64,000 nt of DNA from Paracoccus sulfuroxidans (GTDB lineage Bacteria > Pseudomonadota > Alphaproteobacteria > Rhodobacterales > Rhodobacteraceae), in NCBI RefSeq assembly GCF_007830335.1, contig NZ_VLKU01000001.1:62001-126000 (forward strand), given 5' to 3'. The notes beneath the pieces were generated by a model. The model worked only from the letters and a program-made list of their open reading frames with translations. It did not search any database and was not told where the DNA came from. A program made the translations under genes and the position numbers. Below are positions 25,474 to 34,531 of this stretch, piece by piece. Every line of letters begins with the position of its first letter. Within the stretch, counting starts at the first letter, position 1.

Positions 25474-26865
25474 ATGAAGGCAATCGAAAAGCGCGCGGGT
25501 TCGGTCCCTTTCGACCCGCATTATGACCCCATGACCGCGAGGTCGCTTGGACCGAAAAGCGACTATGCACCGACCTACTGGATCGGGACCGCTGGTCCCG
25601 CCCCGGAAGACGACGGCCCGGTCACGGGTGATATGGACGCCGATGTCGTGGTGATCGGTTCGGGTTATACCGGCCTTTCCTGCGCCATCCACCTGGCCAA
25701 GATGCATGGCATCAAGGCCGTGGTGCTGGAAGCCAATGGCGTGGCCTATGGCTGCTCGACCCGGAACGGCGGGCAGGCGCAGGTCAGCTCGGGGCGGCTG
25801 AAGCGCAGCCAGTGGATCGAGCGTTGGGGCCTCGATGTCGCCAAGGGCATGCATGCCGAGGTCTGCGAGGCCTTCGACCTGTTTCGCGACCTGATCAAGG
25901 ATCCGAATATCGACTGCGATCCTCAGGACGGCGGGCATTACTACATCGCCCATAAGGCGTCGGTCATGCCGACGCTGGCAAAGGAAGCCGCCCTTCTGCG
26001 CGACACCTTTGGCTATGACGCCCGCATGCTCAGCCGCGACGAGCTGCACCAGACCGTTGCCCGCGACATGGAGGCCCATGGCGCCATGTGGGAGGCCGAC
26101 GGGGTCGGCATCCATGCGGCAAAGCTGGCCTTCGGTTACCTGAAGCTGGCACGCTCGCTGGGGGCGAAGGTCCACACCGACAGCCCGGTCGAAAGCTGGG
26201 AATATCGCAACGGCGCCCATCACCTGCGCACGCCGCAGGGCACGGTGCGCGCCAAGCGGGTGGCGGTTGCGACGGCGGCCTATGCACCGCGGGGGCTGAA
26301 CCCCCGCGTCAAGGACCGGCTGATGCCGATTATGTCGAACAGCGTCGTGACGCGCGTGCTGACCGATGCCGAACTGGCCGAAGTCGGGATCCAGAAGCTC
26401 TCGCCGCTGACCGACACCCGGACGCTGCGCCATTATTACCGCCTGCTGCCCGACAATCGGCTGCAGATCGGCTCGCGCGCGGCGATCACCGGCAAGGATG
26501 CGGCCAACCCTGCGCATCTGAATGCGCTGAAGGAAGGCATGGCGCGTAAATTCCCCGCGCTGCGGGGGATCGAGCTCGACTACAGCTGGTGGGGATGGGT
26601 CGATGTCAGCCATGACATGATGCCCCGCATCACCGGCCTGCCCGATATGCCCGGCGCCTTCTACGCGCTTGGCTATGGCGGAAACGGGGTCATGTATTCC
26701 GCGATGGCCGGTCGCCGCATGGCGCAGCTGGTTGCGGGCGAAGCTGTCCCGAACCTGCCGATCTTCAACACCGAACTTCCCCACGAGGGCTGGAAGACGC
26801 CGTTCAGACGGCTCGGCCAGTGGGGCCTCTATCACCTTTATCACTACCGCGACGAGCGCAAATAA
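25474..26865 (+). CDS. tauY: Taurine dehydrogenase large subunit TauY (FAD-dependent)
   Basis: A 463-residue DAO-type flavoprotein. DADVVVIGSGYTGLSCAIHL is the Rossmann FAD motif and CSTRNGGQAQ the next conserved turn; the C-terminus has FYALGYGGNGVMYSAMAG, the second FAD contact. It should deaminate taurine to sulfoacetaldehyde and ammonium, passing electrons to a cytochrome c. The ATG at 25474 comes seven bases after tauX. Similar flavoproteins act on glycine or gamma-glutamylputrescine; tauX, xsc and the importer make taurine the best guess. Confidence 0.88.
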   Translation: MKAIEKRAGSVPFDPHYDPMTARSLGPKSDYAPTYWIGTAGPAPEDDGPVTGDMDADVVVIGSGYTGLSCAIHLAKMHGIKAVVLEANGVAYGCSTRNGGQAQVSSGRLKRSQWIERWGLDVAKGMHAEVCEAFDLFRDLIKDPNIDCDPQDGGHYYIAHKASVMPTLAKEAALLRDTFGYDARMLSRDELHQTVARDMEAHGAMWEADGVGIHAAKLAFGYLKLARSLGAKVHTDSPVESWEYRNGAHHLRTPQGTVRAKRVAVATAAYAPRGLNPRVKDRLMPIMSNSVVTRVLTDAELAEVGIQKLSPLTDTRTLRHYYRLLPDNRLQIGSRAAITGKDAANPAHLNALKEGMARKFPALRGIELDYSWWGWVDVSHDMMPRITGLPDMPGAFYALGYGGNGVMYSAMAGRRMAQLVAGEAVPNLPIFNTELPHEGWKTPFRRLGQWGLYHLYHYRDERK

Positions 26866-26877
26866 GGAGCGACGCCG

Positions 26878-28659
26878 ATGAAAATGACCACCGAAGAAGC
26901 CTTCGTCAAAGTCCTGCAGATGCATGGGATCGAGCATGCCTTTGGCATCATCGGTTCGGCCATGATGCCGGTCTCGGACCTGTTCCCGAAAGCGGGCATC
27001 CAGTTCTGGGACACCGCGCATGAGACGAACGCGGGCCTGATGGCCGACGGGTTCACCCGTTCGACCGGCAAAATGTCGATGATGATCGCGCAGAACGGAC
27101 CGGGCGTCACCGGCTTCGTGACCCCGGTCAAGACCGCCTACTGGAACCACACGCCGCTGCTGCTGGTGACGCCGCAGGCCGCGAACAAGACCATCGGTCA
27201 GGGCGGTTTCCAGGAGATGGAGCAGATGCGCTTGTTTGCAGACAGCGTCTGCTATCAGGAAGAAGTCCGCGATCCCTCGCGTATTCCGGAAGTCCTGAAC
27301 CGCGTCATCATGCAGGCATGGCGGAACAGCGCGCCTGCGCAGATGAACATCCCGCGCGATATGTGGACGCAGGTGATCGACGTCGATCTGCCGCAGGTCG
27401 TGGCGTTTGAACGTCCGGCCGGTGGCGAAGAAGCCGTTGCCGAGGCCGCGAAGCTGCTGTCGGAAGCCAAGTTCCCGGTCATCCTCTCGGGGGCTGGCGT
27501 GGTTCTGGCCGGTGCGATCCCGGATCTGACCAAACTGGCCGAGCGTCTGGATGCGCCCGTCGCCTCGAACTACCAGCACAATGACAGCTTCCCCGGCTCG
27601 CACCCGCTGGCGGTTGGGCCCTTGGGCTATAACGGTTCGAAAGCGGCGATGGAGCTGATCCAGAAGGCCGATGTCGTGCTGGCTCTCGGCACGCGATTGA
27701 ACCCGTTCTCGACCCTGCCGGGTTATGGCATCGATTACTGGCCGAAGGATGCGAAAATCATTCAGGTCGACATCAACGCTGACCGGATTGGCCTGACCAA
27801 GAAGGTCACCGTCGGCATTCAGGGCGATGCGGGCAAGGTCGCGCGCGGTATTCTCGCCCAGCTTGGCGACAATGCGGGTGACGCTGGCCGCAAGGAACGC
27901 AAGGATCTGATCGCCACGACCAAATCGCGTTGGGCGCAGGAACTGTCGAGCCTCAACCATGAAGACGACGATCCGGGCACCGTCTGGAACGAAGAAGCCC
28001 GCGAGCGTGACGCGAACCTGATGTCGCCCCGTCAGGCATGGCGCGCGATCATGCAGGCGGTTCCGGCGGACGCGATCGTGTCGTCCGACATCGGCAACAA
28101 CTGCGCGATCGGTAATGCCTATCCGACTTTCGAGGCGGGCCGCAAATATCTGGCTCCGGGTCTCTTTGGTCCCTGCGGCTATGGCTTCCCGGCGATCCTT
28201 GGCGCGAAGATCGGCAACCCCGACACGCCAGTGATCGGCTTTGCGGGTGACGGTGCCTTCGGGATTTCCATGAACGAGATGGTGTCGGTCGGTCGCGAAG
28301 ACTGGCCCGCGATCACCATGGTCATCTTCCGCAACTATCAGTGGGGCGCGGAAAAGCGGAACACGACGCTCTGGTATGCCAATAACTTCGTCGGGACCGA
28401 ACTTGACCGCGACACCACCTATGCCGGGATCGCGAAAGCCTGCGGCGTCAATGGCGTGCAGGTCCAGACGCCTGAGGAGCTGACCCATGCCCTTCATGAA
28501 GCGATCGAGCGTCAGATGAAGAACAAGGAAACCACCTTCATCGAGGTTTTGCTGAACCAGGAACTCGGCGAGCCCTTCCGCCGCGACGCGATGAAGAAGC
28601 CGGTGCCGGTCGCTGGCATCGACAAGGCCGACATGCGCCCGCAGCAGGGCGCGGTCTAA
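26878..28659 (+). CDS. xsc: Sulfoacetaldehyde acetyltransferase
   Basis: A 593-residue thiamine-diphosphate enzyme that desulfonates sulfoacetaldehyde with phosphate, giving acetyl phosphate and sulfite. MKMTTEEAFVKVLQMHGIEH opens the protein, the N-terminal ThDP-contacting Glu is near DTAHETNAGLMADG, and the cofactor motif GFAGDGAFGISMNEM to NYQWGAEKRN lies near residues 455-500. NEEARERDANLMSPRQAWRA is a family-specific stretch that separates Xsc from acetolactate synthase. First committed step that frees the sulfur. Confidence 0.95.
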   Translation: MKMTTEEAFVKVLQMHGIEHAFGIIGSAMMPVSDLFPKAGIQFWDTAHETNAGLMADGFTRSTGKMSMMIAQNGPGVTGFVTPVKTAYWNHTPLLLVTPQAANKTIGQGGFQEMEQMRLFADSVCYQEEVRDPSRIPEVLNRVIMQAWRNSAPAQMNIPRDMWTQVIDVDLPQVVAFERPAGGEEAVAEAAKLLSEAKFPVILSGAGVVLAGAIPDLTKLAERLDAPVASNYQHNDSFPGSHPLAVGPLGYNGSKAAMELIQKADVVLALGTRLNPFSTLPGYGIDYWPKDAKIIQVDINADRIGLTKKVTVGIQGDAGKVARGILAQLGDNAGDAGRKERKDLIATTKSRWAQELSSLNHEDDDPGTVWNEEARERDANLMSPRQAWRAIMQAVPADAIVSSDIGNNCAIGNAYPTFEAGRKYLAPGLFGPCGYGFPAILGAKIGNPDTPVIGFAGDGAFGISMNEMVSVGREDWPAITMVIFRNYQWGAEKRNTTLWYANNFVGTELDRDTTYAGIAKACGVNGVQVQTPEELTHALHEAIERQMKNKETTFIEVLLNQELGEPFRRDAMKKPVPVAGIDKADMRPQQGAV

Positions 28660-28668
28660 GGCCTCGGC

Positions 28669-28705
28669 GCGGTCCGGCGATCTCCCATCCCTGTCGCCGG
28701 GCCGC
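28669..28705 (+). repeat. Intercistronic hairpin between xsc and tauZ
   Basis: Imperfect 12-base-pair inverted repeat, GCGGTCCGGCGA (28669-28680) with TCGCCGGGCCGC (28694-28705), no T run. May stabilise the upstream mRNA or attenuate read-through. Confidence 0.5.
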
Positions 28706-28726
28706 TTCGTCTATCAGGAGCAAGTC

Positions 28727-29752
28727 ATGACCACCAATCCCGTCGCGCGCCTTTTCGGCGTTCCGGCGCTGAGCCCGCTGTTTCCGGGCTTCGCCGTTTC
28801 CGTCCTTGTCGCCGCTACCGCGCAATTCCTGTCCGAACATTATGGCGCGCCCGCGATGCTGATGGCGCTGCTGTTGGGACTGGCGCTGAACTTCCTGTCT
28901 GAACCCGGCACCAAGCCCGCGCCGGGGATCGACTTCACCGCCCGCACCGTGCTGCGCCTTGGCGTCGCCCTGCTTGGCGCGCGGATTTCGGTCGATATGC
29001 TGGCCGAACTTGGCGGCCCGGCGATTGCGCTCGTGGTCGCGGGCGTGATCCTGACGATCCTCTTTGCGCTGATCGCCACGCGCTTTGTCGGGCGGAGCTG
29101 GCGTTTCGCACTGCTGACCGGCGGATCGGTCGCGATCTGCGGCGCGTCGGCTGCGATGGCGATTGCCGCCGTCCTGCCGAAACATGAAAAATCCGAACGC
29201 GATCTCGTCTTCACCGTCCTTTCCGTCACGGTCCTTTCGACCATCGCGATGGTGGTCTATCCGATGCTGTCCGACGCCTTCGGCTTCAGCGCGCGCGATA
29301 GCGGCGTCTTCCTTGGCGGCACTATTCATGACGTGGCCCAAGTGGTCGGCGCAGGCTTTTCGATCAGCCCCGAAACCGGCGAGACTGCGACGCTGGTGAA
29401 GCTGATCCGTGTCTCCATGCTCGCACCCGTCGTCCTGTGCTTCTCCATCATCATCCGCCAGCGCGGGCTGAGTGATGAGGTTGCCGGGAAAAAGCCCCCG
29501 CTGCTGCCAAGCTTCGTCGTGGGCTTCCTGATCCTTGCGGCGCTGAATTCTTTCGGGCTGATCCCCAAGATGGTCGCCGATTGGGCAGGTGATATCAGCC
29601 GCTGGGCGCTGCTGATCGCGATTGCGGCGGTGGGCATCAAGACCTCGCTCAAGCGCATGCTTGAGGTCGGGCCGGGCGCGATTGCGCTGCTGGTCGCGGA
29701 AACCGTCTTCCTCGGTGTCTTCATCGTCACCGGCATTCATCTTCTGGGGTGA
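28727..29752 (+). CDS. tauZ: Putative sulfate/sulfite exporter (YeiH/UPF0324 family)
   Basis: A 341-residue membrane protein with about ten hydrophobic spans. GLALNFLSEPGTKPAPGID, LLTGGSVAICGASAAMAIAA and LGGTIHDVAQVVGAGF are conserved UPF0324 motifs. In taurine-degrading bacteria genes of this type are called tauZ and are proposed to export the sulfate or sulfite formed by desulfonation, but transport has little direct proof. It lies inside the operon between xsc and pta, which supports the role. Confidence 0.82.
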   Translation: MTTNPVARLFGVPALSPLFPGFAVSVLVAATAQFLSEHYGAPAMLMALLLGLALNFLSEPGTKPAPGIDFTARTVLRLGVALLGARISVDMLAELGGPAIALVVAGVILTILFALIATRFVGRSWRFALLTGGSVAICGASAAMAIAAVLPKHEKSERDLVFTVLSVTVLSTIAMVVYPMLSDAFGFSARDSGVFLGGTIHDVAQVVGAGFSISPETGETATLVKLIRVSMLAPVVLCFSIIIRQRGLSDEVAGKKPPLLPSFVVGFLILAALNSFGLIPKMVADWAGDISRWALLIAIAAVGIKTSLKRMLEVGPGAIALLVAETVFLGVFIVTGIHLLG

Positions 29753-29755
29753 TCC

Positions 29756-30715
29756 ATGAAACCGCTTGAACGCATCTTTGAGACTGCCCGCGCGACACCC
29801 CGCCACATCATCCTGCCCGAGGGCGATGATCCCCGTGTTGCCGAGGCTGCCGCCCGCATCACCGATCAAGGGCTTGCCCGCATCAGCCTGATGAACGGAC
29901 CCGACCTGCCCGGCGTGACCGCGATCCGCCCGGCCGAGGCCCCGGACCTGCCGGAGCTCGCCGAAAGCTGGTACCAGCTGCGCAAGTCGAAAGGCATGAC
30001 CCCGGATGTGGCGGTGGTCGAGATGCGCGATCCGATCCGTCAGGCGGCGATGCGGGTGCGGTTGGGGCAGGCGGATGGCACCGTCGGCGGCGCGGTCGCG
30101 ACCACCGCCGATACCGTGCGCGCCGCGCTGCAAGAGATCGGCAAGGCCCCGAATGCGGGCATTGTCTCCAGCTTCTTCCTGATGCTCGCCTGCGAGAAAA
30201 CCTCGCCCGTCAAGGGCGGCATGCTGTTTGCCGATTGCGGGCTGGTGATCGACCCGAACGCGCAGGAACTGGCGGCCATCGCGCGCTCGACCGCCGACAG
30301 CTGCCGCAGGGTGCTGGGCGAAGAGCCGCGGGTGGCGCTGCTCAGCTTCTCGACCGCAGGCTCGGCCGAGCATCACTCTCTGGCCAAGATTCGCGAGGCG
30401 CTGGAGCTGATCCGCGCCGCCGAGCCCGATCTGGAAGTGGACGGAGAACTGCAGTTCGATGCCGCGCTCGACGATGCGATCCGCGCCAAGAAAGCGCCGG
30501 GCAGTCGGCTGACCGGGCGACCGAATGTCTTCATCTTCCCCGACCTCGCCTCGGGCAATATCGGCTACAAGATCGCCCAACGCCTCGGAGGGCTTTCCGC
30601 CATCGGCCCGATTTTGCAGGGGCTGGCGAAGCCCGCGAACGACCTGTCGCGGGGCTGCAATGTCGACGACATCGTCGCCGCCACCGCCATCACCGCGCTG
30701 CAGGTGGGCGCGTAA
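29756..30715 (+). CDS. pta: Phosphate acetyltransferase
   Basis: A 319-residue short-form Pta, lacking the N-terminal regulatory DRTGG-type extension of longer forms. HIILPEGDDPRV opens the domain, ADGTVGGAVATTADTVRAAL and AEHHSLAKIREAL are conserved, and FIFPDLASGNIGYKI plus LSRGCNVDDIVA near the C-terminus hold catalytic residues. It converts the acetyl phosphate from Xsc into acetyl-CoA for growth. Three bases separate it from tauZ. No acetate kinase gene accompanies it, as expected when carbon is assimilated rather than excreted. Confidence 0.93.
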   Translation: MKPLERIFETARATPRHIILPEGDDPRVAEAAARITDQGLARISLMNGPDLPGVTAIRPAEAPDLPELAESWYQLRKSKGMTPDVAVVEMRDPIRQAAMRVRLGQADGTVGGAVATTADTVRAALQEIGKAPNAGIVSSFFLMLACEKTSPVKGGMLFADCGLVIDPNAQELAAIARSTADSCRRVLGEEPRVALLSFSTAGSAEHHSLAKIREALELIRAAEPDLEVDGELQFDAALDDAIRAKKAPGSRLTGRPNVFIFPDLASGNIGYKIAQRLGGLSAIGPILQGLAKPANDLSRGCNVDDIVAATAITALQVGA

Positions 30716-30796
30716 CGCGCGCCCCGGCGGGAACAACCGCTGCCCGGCGCCCGTTGAACCACAACAATCACGATCAACCCAGGGAAAGAGAATGTC

Positions 30797-32089
30797 ATGA
30801 AGGACACATCCAGTACTCAGATCTCGGATGACCTGCCCGACACGCAGGACCAGCCGGGGGCCTCGCGTCGCCGCTTTCTGAAAACCACCGGCTTGTCGGC
30901 CCTGGGTGCGATGCTGGGGATGACCGTCCCGTTCGAGCGCCATCTACCCTCGGGGCTTGTTCCCGTGGCGCTGGCGCAGGACACCGGGATTGACCTCATG
31001 TCGGGCAAGGACGGGCTCACGATGCTGGGCGACCGGCCGCTGAACGCCGAGACGCCGCCGCATCTCTTGGATGATGACGTCACGCCCTACAAGCACCTGT
31101 TCGTGCGGATGAACGGACTTGTGCCGCAGACGGCGCTCGACGCCAATGCCGAGGGCTGGACGCTGACCATCGACGGTGAGGTCGACAACCCTCTGACCCT
31201 GACGCTTGAGGATCTGAAGTCGAAATTCGAGAACGTGACCAGCCGTCTGGTCATCGAATGCGGCGGCAACGGGCGGGCGTTTTTCCAGCCCGGCACCTCG
31301 GGCAACCAATGGACGCTCGGCGCCATCGGCTGCCCCGAATGGACCGGCGTGCGGCTGGCGGATGTGCTGAAAGAGGCGGGCGTCAAACCCTCGGCCGTCT
31401 ACACCGGGCATTATGGCAATGACGTCCATCTGTCGGGGGAAGAGGGCAAGGACGTGATCTCTCGCGGTGTGCCGATCGAGAAGGCCATGGAGTCTGATGC
31501 GATCATCGCCTGGGCGATGAACGGCGAGGATCTGCCTGCGCTTCACGGCTTCCCGCTGCGGCTGATCGTGCCGGGCTATCCGGCCTCGGTGTCGCAGAAA
31601 TACCTCAACCGCATCTGGATCCGCGACAAGGAACATGACGGCGCGAAGATGACCGGCGATTCCTATCGCCTGCCAGCCTATCCGGTCGCGCCCGGTACCG
31701 AAGTTCCCGAAGAGGACATGGTCATCCTGACCGAAATGCCGATCAAATCGATCATCACCTTCCCTCAGACCGGGGCCAGTGTGAAGGCCGAGGCGGCGAC
31801 CGAAGTGCGCGGCCATGCCTGGTGCGGCAAGGGCGATGTCGCGGCGGTCCATATCTCGACCGATTTCGGCCAGACCTGGCAGGAGGCGAAGCTGGAACCC
31901 GCGCCGAACCGCTTCTCGTGGCAGCGCTGGCGGGCCGAGGTGGTGCTGCCCCAGCATGGCTATTACGAGGTCTGGGCCCGCGCGGTCGATCAGGATGGCA
32001 TCAGCCAGCCGCCGGTCTCTCCGACGTGGAACCCGCAGGGATATGCCAACAATATCCAGCACCGCATTGCGCTGGTCGCCGAAGCCTGA
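30797..32089 (+). CDS. Sulfite dehydrogenase, molybdopterin subunit (SorA/SoxC-like)
   Basis: A 430-residue sulfite oxidase family protein. SRRRFLK at residues 23-29 plus a hydrophobic stretch is a twin-arginine signal, so it folds with its cofactor before export. RLVIECGGNGR contains Cys155, the conserved molybdenum ligand; WTLGAIGCPEW and HGFPLRLIVPGYP follow; the C-terminal dimerisation domain starts near residue 310 (SIITFPQTGASV). It would oxidise sulfite released by Xsc to sulfate, with the adjacent cytochrome as acceptor. Resemblance to SoxC is also strong, but no other sox gene is present. Confidence 0.85.
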   Translation: MKDTSSTQISDDLPDTQDQPGASRRRFLKTTGLSALGAMLGMTVPFERHLPSGLVPVALAQDTGIDLMSGKDGLTMLGDRPLNAETPPHLLDDDVTPYKHLFVRMNGLVPQTALDANAEGWTLTIDGEVDNPLTLTLEDLKSKFENVTSRLVIECGGNGRAFFQPGTSGNQWTLGAIGCPEWTGVRLADVLKEAGVKPSAVYTGHYGNDVHLSGEEGKDVISRGVPIEKAMESDAIIAWAMNGEDLPALHGFPLRLIVPGYPASVSQKYLNRIWIRDKEHDGAKMTGDSYRLPAYPVAPGTEVPEEDMVILTEMPIKSIITFPQTGASVKAEAATEVRGHAWCGKGDVAAVHISTDFGQTWQEAKLEPAPNRFSWQRWRAEVVLPQHGYYEVWARAVDQDGISQPPVSPTWNPQGYANNIQHRIALVAEA

Positions 32090-32099
32090 GCCTGTGCCG

Positions 32100-32119
32100 C
32101 CCGCGCGTCCCTGCGCGGG
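32100..32119 (+). repeat. Intercistronic hairpin between sulfite dehydrogenase genes
   Basis: CCCGCGC (32100-32106) pairs with GCGCGGG (32113-32119), loop of six bases, no T run. Lies between the stop of the molybdopterin subunit and the cytochrome gene. Confidence 0.5.
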
Positions 32120-32147
32120 CCCACGCTTGAAACGCAGGAGAGGTTAC

Positions 32148-32561
32148 ATGTCCCGCATATTCTCACGCGCCCTTGCAGGCGTCGCCGCGCTGACACTCGC
32201 GACCGGGTTTGCGCTGGCCAATACCCAACTTGATCCGATGCAGGCGCTGGCCGGGCGTCCCGCCGCTGGCAATGTCATGGACCCGATGACCACGCTGACC
32301 GCGACCGCCAAGCCCGAGGCCGAGACCACAGCCAACCCCGAATTCGACGGGCTGCCGGATGGACCGGGCGCGGAAGAGACCTATTATCAATGTGTTGCCT
32401 GCCATTCGACCGGCATCATCATGCAACAGCGCGTCACCGACCAGCGTTGGGATGAGCTGTGGGTCTGGATGGTCGACAAGCAGGGCATGGTCGAGCCTGA
32501 CGCCGAAACCAAGGCCGTGATCCTGGCCTATCTGAAGCAGAACTTCTCGTCCGAGCGCTAG
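32148..32561 (+). CDS. Cytochrome c subunit of sulfite dehydrogenase (SorB/SoxD-like)
   Basis: A 137-residue exported mono-haem cytochrome c. The ATG at 32148 follows AGGAGAGG and begins a signal peptide cut near FALANTQ. The haem motif CVACH is at residues 82-86, and Met residues around 108-114 could be the axial ligand (VWMVDKQGM). The context makes it the electron acceptor of the preceding sulfite dehydrogenase. Last gene of the likely taurine operon. Confidence 0.82.
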   Translation: MSRIFSRALAGVAALTLATGFALANTQLDPMQALAGRPAAGNVMDPMTTLTATAKPEAETTANPEFDGLPDGPGAEETYYQCVACHSTGIIMQQRVTDQRWDELWVWMVDKQGMVEPDAETKAVILAYLKQNFSSER

Positions 32562-32665
32562 GCGCGGTCGCCCGAACTTCGCAAGACCTGCACCCGATGG
32601 CTTTCTTTGGCCTTCGGATGCAGGTAGTTGGCGATATCGGATCGGGCGACAGGGCAGGAACGACG

Positions 32666-33229
32666 GTGCAGGACTATCCGGATCTCTACCTGCTGCGGCA
32701 CGGGCAGACCGCCTGGAACCGCGAGGGCAGGCTGCAGGGGCTTCTGGATTCCGAGCTGACCGCGCTTGGCCGCCAGCAGGCCCGCCGTCAGGCGAGGCTG
32801 CTTCAGCGCCTGCCGCAGGGCGTGCGCCGCTACTCAAGCCCGCTGGGCCGGGCCGAGGAAACCGCGCGGATTGTCTTTGGGGATGACGCCTTCGGGCGCG
32901 ATGCGCGACTGCAGGAAATCGACATCGGCAGCTTCACCGGCCAGCTGGAGGCGGATCTGAAATCCGCCCATCCGGCGGTGTTTGCGGGGGCTGAGCTTGA
33001 CTGGTACGACCGCGCGCCGGGGGGCGAGCATTTCGCTGGGCTCAGGTCCCGTGCCCAGTCGTTCCTTGATGGGCTCGACGGTCCAGCGATCATCGTGACG
33101 CATGGGATCGCGCTGCGCATGCTGCGGCTGATTGCGATGGGGTCGCCGGATGACCAGCTGGCCCGGATGCCGGTGCTTCAGGGCGCAGTCCATATCGTCA
33201 GGGGCGGGCGGCACCAGATCCTTTACTGA
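32666..33229 (+). CDS. Histidine phosphatase family protein
   Basis: A 187-residue phosphoglycerate-mutase-like phosphatase. LYLLRHGQTAWNREGRLQG carries the catalytic RHG, and IIVTHGIALRML the second His. The GTG at 32666 has AGGA eight bases upstream and starts just before the first strand; an ATG at 32597 would add 23 residues that do not look like the family. Substrate unknown; members range from cobalamin-precursor to general phosphatases. Confidence 0.8.
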   Translation: MQDYPDLYLLRHGQTAWNREGRLQGLLDSELTALGRQQARRQARLLQRLPQGVRRYSSPLGRAEETARIVFGDDAFGRDARLQEIDIGSFTGQLEADLKSAHPAVFAGAELDWYDRAPGGEHFAGLRSRAQSFLDGLDGPAIIVTHGIALRMLRLIAMGSPDDQLARMPVLQGAVHIVRGGRHQILY

Positions 33230-33247
33230 CGCCGCAGGCCCCGGCGT

Positions 33248-33607
33248 TTACATGAAGCCCAGTTCCAGACGGGCCTCGTCCGACATCATGTCCATGCCCC
33301 ATTGCGGGTGGAAGGTCATTTCGACATCGACCTGCTTGATGCCCGGCACGGCCTCGACCGCATCGGCCACCCAGCCCGGCATCTCGCCCGCCACGGGGCA
33401 GCCCGGGGCGGTCAGGGTCATGACCACGCGCACGGCATTCTCATCCGAGATCTCGATCGTGTAGATCAGCCCCAGATCATAGATATTCACTGGAATTTCA
33501 GGGTCATAGACCGTCTTGCAGGCCTCGACCACATTGTCATACATCGGATGATCGGTCGACGACGGCGCAATCAGCGGTGCGCCTTCCATCAGCGGTTCAG
33601 CGGTCAT
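33248..33607 (-). CDS. SufT-like iron-sulfur assembly protein (DUF59/MIP18)
   Basis: A 119-residue DUF59 protein. KTVYDPEIPVNIYDLGLIY is the family signature and TAPGCPVAGEMPGW contains the conserved Cys. SufT-type proteins help mature Fe-S proteins together with the SUF machinery. No sufBCDS genes adjoin it here. The start ATG at 33607 leaves a 25-residue acidic and hydrophobic N-terminal extension. Confidence 0.85.
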   Translation of the reverse strand: MTAEPLMEGAPLIAPSSTDHPMYDNVVEACKTVYDPEIPVNIYDLGLIYTIEISDENAVRVVMTLTAPGCPVAGEMPGWVADAVEAVPGIKQVDVEMTFHPQWGMDMMSDEARLELGFM

Positions 33608-33717
33608 AAGCTGTTTGTCCCGGATCGATTGAAATCTGACCGTTTATATAGGCATCCTTGGCCGCCCGGTCCAGAGCGGCGGCACCAGCCAGATCAAACG
33701 CCGTGCAGAAATCCGGC

Positions 33718-34464
33718 TCAGAACTTGAAATCGATCCGGCGCACGATGCCCAGACGGACGGTCGGTTCGCTTTTCGACTGGACCAGAGGCGAGTCCGCCG
33801 CATCACCCAGCAGGCGCGAATATTCGATCTCGCCCAGAATTGCCATGTTCTCGGTCAGCGAATAGCGGGCCTCAAGATTGATCGCCGCTGCATAGAAGCC
33901 GCCACCCGGTTCATAGGCGGCCATGCCGCTGGCCAGTGATTCGTCCGGGGTCACGCCGAAATAGGTCTCGCTGAAGCTGCCGTCCGAGAATCGCGCTTCG
34001 GCGCCTGCGGTCAGCAACAGCCGGTCTGCCGGCGAGAAGCGGTATTGCGCGCCGAATTCGCCGACCAGACCGTCATGCCCGCCAAAGCCCTTGCGCACGG
34101 CGACATAGCCCCGCGTCGGACCCTGATCATAGTTCAGTTTTGCACCGACTTCGCCCGCCGCGTCGACATCGTTCATGCCCGCCAGAGCGTTATGATCCGA
34201 GGCTTCACGCTTGCCGACATAGCCGAAGGAGGGAACGATCGAGAAACCGTCCGTCGTCTCGCCGCCCGCCGCATCACGGCGCGAGAGCGAGCCGTTGCGC
34301 AGGATCAGCCACAGGCTGTTTTCGCTTTCATCCGCGCCCAGATAGGCCGGGCCACGTTCCGCGCCGATGCCCACATCCGCCGACAATTGGTAATTGCCCC
34401 AGTCAAGCGACTGGGCATGGACCGGAGCGGCGGCAAGGAACAGAAGTGGAATCAGGCAGCGCAT
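33718..34464 (-). CDS. MipA/OmpV family outer-membrane protein
   Basis: A 248-residue outer-membrane beta-barrel. A signal peptide is clear (MRCLIPLLFLAAAPVHAQS), followed by alternating strands such as SLWLILRNGSLS and FSIVPSFGYVGKRE, and the protein ends in a terminal Phe (IVRRIDFKF), the usual signal for barrel assembly. MipA scaffolds murein enzymes in E. coli, whereas OmpV-like proteins have varied roles; which applies here is unknown. Confidence 0.82.
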   Translation of the reverse strand: MRCLIPLLFLAAAPVHAQSLDWGNYQLSADVGIGAERGPAYLGADESENSLWLILRNGSLSRRDAAGGETTDGFSIVPSFGYVGKREASDHNALAGMNDVDAAGEVGAKLNYDQGPTRGYVAVRKGFGGHDGLVGEFGAQYRFSPADRLLLTAGAEARFSDGSFSETYFGVTPDESLASGMAAYEPGGGFYAAAINLEARYSLTENMAILGEIEYSRLLGDAADSPLVQSKSEPTVRLGIVRRIDFKF

Positions 34465-34531
34465 GGGCGGACCCCTCGTTCAAAGGATTGGGGATGCAAT
34501 GTCCGCATTGTAGCCCCGGGGCAAGCAAAAA

